DNA of 64,000 nucleotides, from contig NZ_FNQB01000004.1 of the NCBI RefSeq assembly GCF_900107455.1, positions 444,193 through 508,192 of the forward strand, given 5' to 3'. The DNA is from Asanoa ishikariensis (GTDB lineage: Bacteria; Actinomycetota; Actinomycetes; Mycobacteriales; Micromonosporaceae). The notes under the pieces were generated by a model. The model saw only the letters and a list, made by a program, of their open reading frames with translations. It had not been told where the DNA came from and did no database searches. Shown here in pieces: positions 62,314 to 64,000 of this stretch (the first letter of the stretch is position 1; every line of letters begins with the position of its first letter). Both the position numbers and the translations under genes were made by a program.

Positions 62314-64000
62314 ATGGCAGGCTGGGGCGACTCCGTGATCCAGACTCCGGATCACCGACTACGCATCTTCATCTCTTCGGCACTCGAGGAACTCGAACCT
62401 GAGCGCCTCGCCGTCCGGGACACCATCGCCCGGATGCGCCTGGTGCCGGTGATGTTCGAGCTCGGCGCCCGCCCGGCCGGCGGCTCGGAGATCTACCGCG
62501 AGTACATCGACGCGAGCCAGCTCTTCATCGGGATCTACTGGGAGCGGTACGACCACGCCGGCATCGAGAACGAGTACCTGGCGGCCGACCAGCTTCCCAG
62601 GTTGATCTACGTCAAGACCCCGGCGCCCGGCCGCGACGCGCGGCTCGCCGCCCTGCTCGACCGGATCCGTGACGACGCCCGGGTCAGCTACCGCCAGTTC
62701 CGTGACGCCGACGAGCTGCGCCGGGCCGTGGGCGAGGACATCGCCCTGCTGCTCAGCGAGCGGTTCAACCCGGCCGGCACGGAACCGTCCACCGACGCGC
62801 GCGTCCCGCTGCCCCTGCCGGTGGCACCCAACCGGCTGCTCGGCCGCGCAGCCGAGCAGCAGGCCCTGAGCGACCTGCTGACCGACCCTCAGGTGCGGCT
62901 GGTGACGCTCACCGGGCCCGGAGGCGTCGGCAAGACCCGGCTGGCGCTGGCCCTCGGGTCGTCACTGCGCGAGAAGTTCCCCGACGGGGTGGCGTTCGCC
63001 GACCTCTCCACCGTCGTCGACCCGGACGCGGTCGGCATGACCATCGGCAACGCGCTCGACCTGCGGACCATGCCCAACCAGTCCGCCATCGAGAACGCGG
63101 TCGCCTACCTGCGGGACCGCTCGGTGCTGCTCATCGTCGACAACATGGAGCACGTCACCCCCGCCGCGACCGACCTCAGCACCATGCTGGACGCGTGCCC
63201 CCGGGTCACGATCCTGGTGACGAGCCGGGTCCCGCTGCGGCTGACCGGCGAGCACGTCTTCGACGTACCCCCGTTGCGCATCCCCGAAGCGACCGACGAC
63301 CCGACCGTGGCGGTCGACCGCGACGGTGCCGCCCAGTTGTTCGTCGAGCGTGCCCGGGCGGTCAACGCCGGCTTCCGGTACGACGCCGACGGGGCCGCCG
63401 CGATCGTCGAGATCGTCCGCCGCCTCGACGGGCTCCCGTTGGCCATAGAGCTCGCCGCCGCCAAGGTCCGGGTGCTGCCCCCGCGGGCCCTGGTCGACCG
63501 GCTCACCCGCCAACTCGGCACGCTGACCGGCGGCGCCCGCGACCTGCCCGCGCGCCAGCGCACCCTGCGGGACACGATCGACTGGAGCTACCAGTTGCTG
63601 CCGCGGGCCGAGCAGGAGATGTTCGCCCGGTTCGGCGTCTTCTCCGGCGGCTTCGACCTGGACGCGGCCCGCGCGGTGGCCGAGATGAAGGACCGGTACG
63701 CCGGCCTGGAGTCGCTCACCGAGTTGATCGAGAGCAGCCTGGTCACCCAGGACAACCGCGGTCCTGAGCCGCGCCTGTCGATGCTCGGGGTCGTCCGCGA
63801 GTTCGCGCTGGACAAGCTCCGCTCGGACTTCGACTGGGAGGACACCCAGGAGCGGCACGCCCGCTACTACCTCGCCTTCGCGGAGGCGACCGCGCCGCCG
63901 GTCGGGCAGACGTCGACCGACCCCGCCTCGGTCGACCTGTTGGAGCACGAGCACGACAACCTTCGTACCGCCATCAACTGGCTCATCGACAAGGAGCACA
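62314..64000 (+). CDS. DUF4062-NB-ARC STAND ATPase (5' part, runs off the window)
   Basis: At least 562 residues are visible with no stop to the edge. Residues about 15-130 are a DUF4062-type domain (RLRIFISSALEELEPERLAV, MFELGARPAG, EYIDASQLFIGIYWERYD). NB-ARC follows: NRLLGRAAEQQAL, Walker A LTGPGGVGKTRLALA with Lys207, Walker B VLLIVDNMEHV, sensor ILVTSRVPLRL, GLPLAIELAAAKV, then a winged-helix-like part (QRTLRDTIDWSYQLLP) and the start of a helical, probably TPR, region. ATG 62314 has GGGGGA 14 bases upstream. STAND proteins act as signal-triggered oligomeric switches; a defence or regulatory role is inference. Confidence 0.9.
   Translation, partial: MAGWGDSVIQTPDHRLRIFISSALEELEPERLAVRDTIARMRLVPVMFELGARPAGGSEIYREYIDASQLFIGIYWERYDHAGIENEYLAADQLPRLIYVKTPAPGRDARLAALLDRIRDDARVSYRQFRDADELRRAVGEDIALLLSERFNPAGTEPSTDARVPLPLPVAPNRLLGRAAEQQALSDLLTDPQVRLVTLTGPGGVGKTRLALALGSSLREKFPDGVAFADLSTVVDPDAVGMTIGNALDLRTMPNQSAIENAVAYLRDRSVLLIVDNMEHVTPAATDLSTMLDACPRVTILVTSRVPLRLTGEHVFDVPPLRIPEATDDPTVAVDRDGAAQLFVERARAVNAGFRYDADGAAAIVEIVRRLDGLPLAIELAAAKVRVLPPRALVDRLTRQLGTLTGGARDLPARQRTLRDTIDWSYQLLPRAEQEMFARFGVFSGGFDLDAARAVAEMKDRYAGLESLTELIESSLVTQDNRGPEPRLSMLGVVREFALDKLRSDFDWEDTQERHARYYLAFAEATAPPVGQTSTDPASVDLLEHEHDNLRTAINWLIDKEH

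Noticed and set aside
1-64000. tRNA, rRNA, riboswitch and prophage signals
   Set aside because: No cloverleaf with conserved TTC-containing arm, no rRNA-like conserved tracts, no recognisable riboswitch core and no integrase or phage structural genes were seen by eye; a covariance-model scan would be needed to exclude small RNAs.

Overview
The window is 64 kb of very GC-rich, densely packed DNA. It has many GTG and TTG starts, 4-nt ATGA/GTGA stop-start overlaps, and a high density of ArsR, TetR, LacI, LysR, AraC and SARP regulators. This is typical of a soil actinomycete chromosome. Family content and style suggest Micromonosporaceae, but that is inference. No rRNA or tRNA gene was seen, and no ribosomal or DNA-replication genes. 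The region reads as a chromosomal accessory arm of small regulated modules rather than one large pathway.

Layout. 0-5 kb: end of a TetR-like gene, GNAT acetyltransferase, peptidase E, a secreted M23 peptidase, then a five-gene operon (SRPBCC, ArsR, DUF899, DUF6891-like, NTF2-like) behind two identical palindromes. 5-11 kb: CDP-alcohol phosphatidyltransferase, DHA2 exporter, a FAD oxidase divergent from its LysR regulator, a membrane protein. 11-15.8 kb: siderophore importer (binding protein plus arginase-family enzyme on one side, two permeases and ATPase on the other) around an IdeR/DmdR-type iron box. 15.8-18.5 kb: secreted penicillin-acylase-family enzyme. 18.8-27.6 kb: seven-gene minus-strand operon joining a branched-chain-amino-acid-type ABC importer to a secreted LamG protein and a secreted PQQ-type sugar dehydrogenase, with a divergent LacI regulator.

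27.6-31.2 kb is a patchwork: a truncated SUFU-domain gene, an orphan soluble protein, overlapping miniature minus-strand genes ending in a HEAT-like gene, then ArsR-SRPBCC-DUF998 behind a textbook promoter with the operator in its spacer. 31.2-41 kb: unknown protein, aldo/keto reductase, LytR-CpsA-Psr protein, a 255-bp MITE-like element carrying the tail of an FtsX permease, an unknown HDxFGH protein, a HTH/N6-methylase/TRD fusion and a 984-residue SARP-NB-ARC-TPR regulator. 41-48 kb: small stress and redox enzymes with AraC and TetR regulators. 48.3-48.8 kb: a degenerate eight-repeat type I-E CRISPR array with no cas genes here.

49-53.3 kb: LacI-controlled CUT1 sugar importer without its own ATPase. 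53.3-62.2 kb: MFS exporter/TetR pair, GNAT, TetR facing an SDR-aldehyde dehydrogenase operon, protein methyltransferase, cold-shock protein, and a TetR/SDR pair in which the SDR lacks the usual catalytic tyrosine. The last 1.7 kb is the 5' part of a DUF4062-NB-ARC STAND ATPase that runs off the window.

The most unusual material is the MITE-like element that supplies the stop codons of the sequences on either side, the importer/dehydrogenase operon, the decaying CRISPR array with an imperfect copy of one spacer 500 bp away, the miniature-gene cluster at 27.6-29.8 kb, and the STAND protein at the right edge. All assignments come from reading the sequence; no database search was run.
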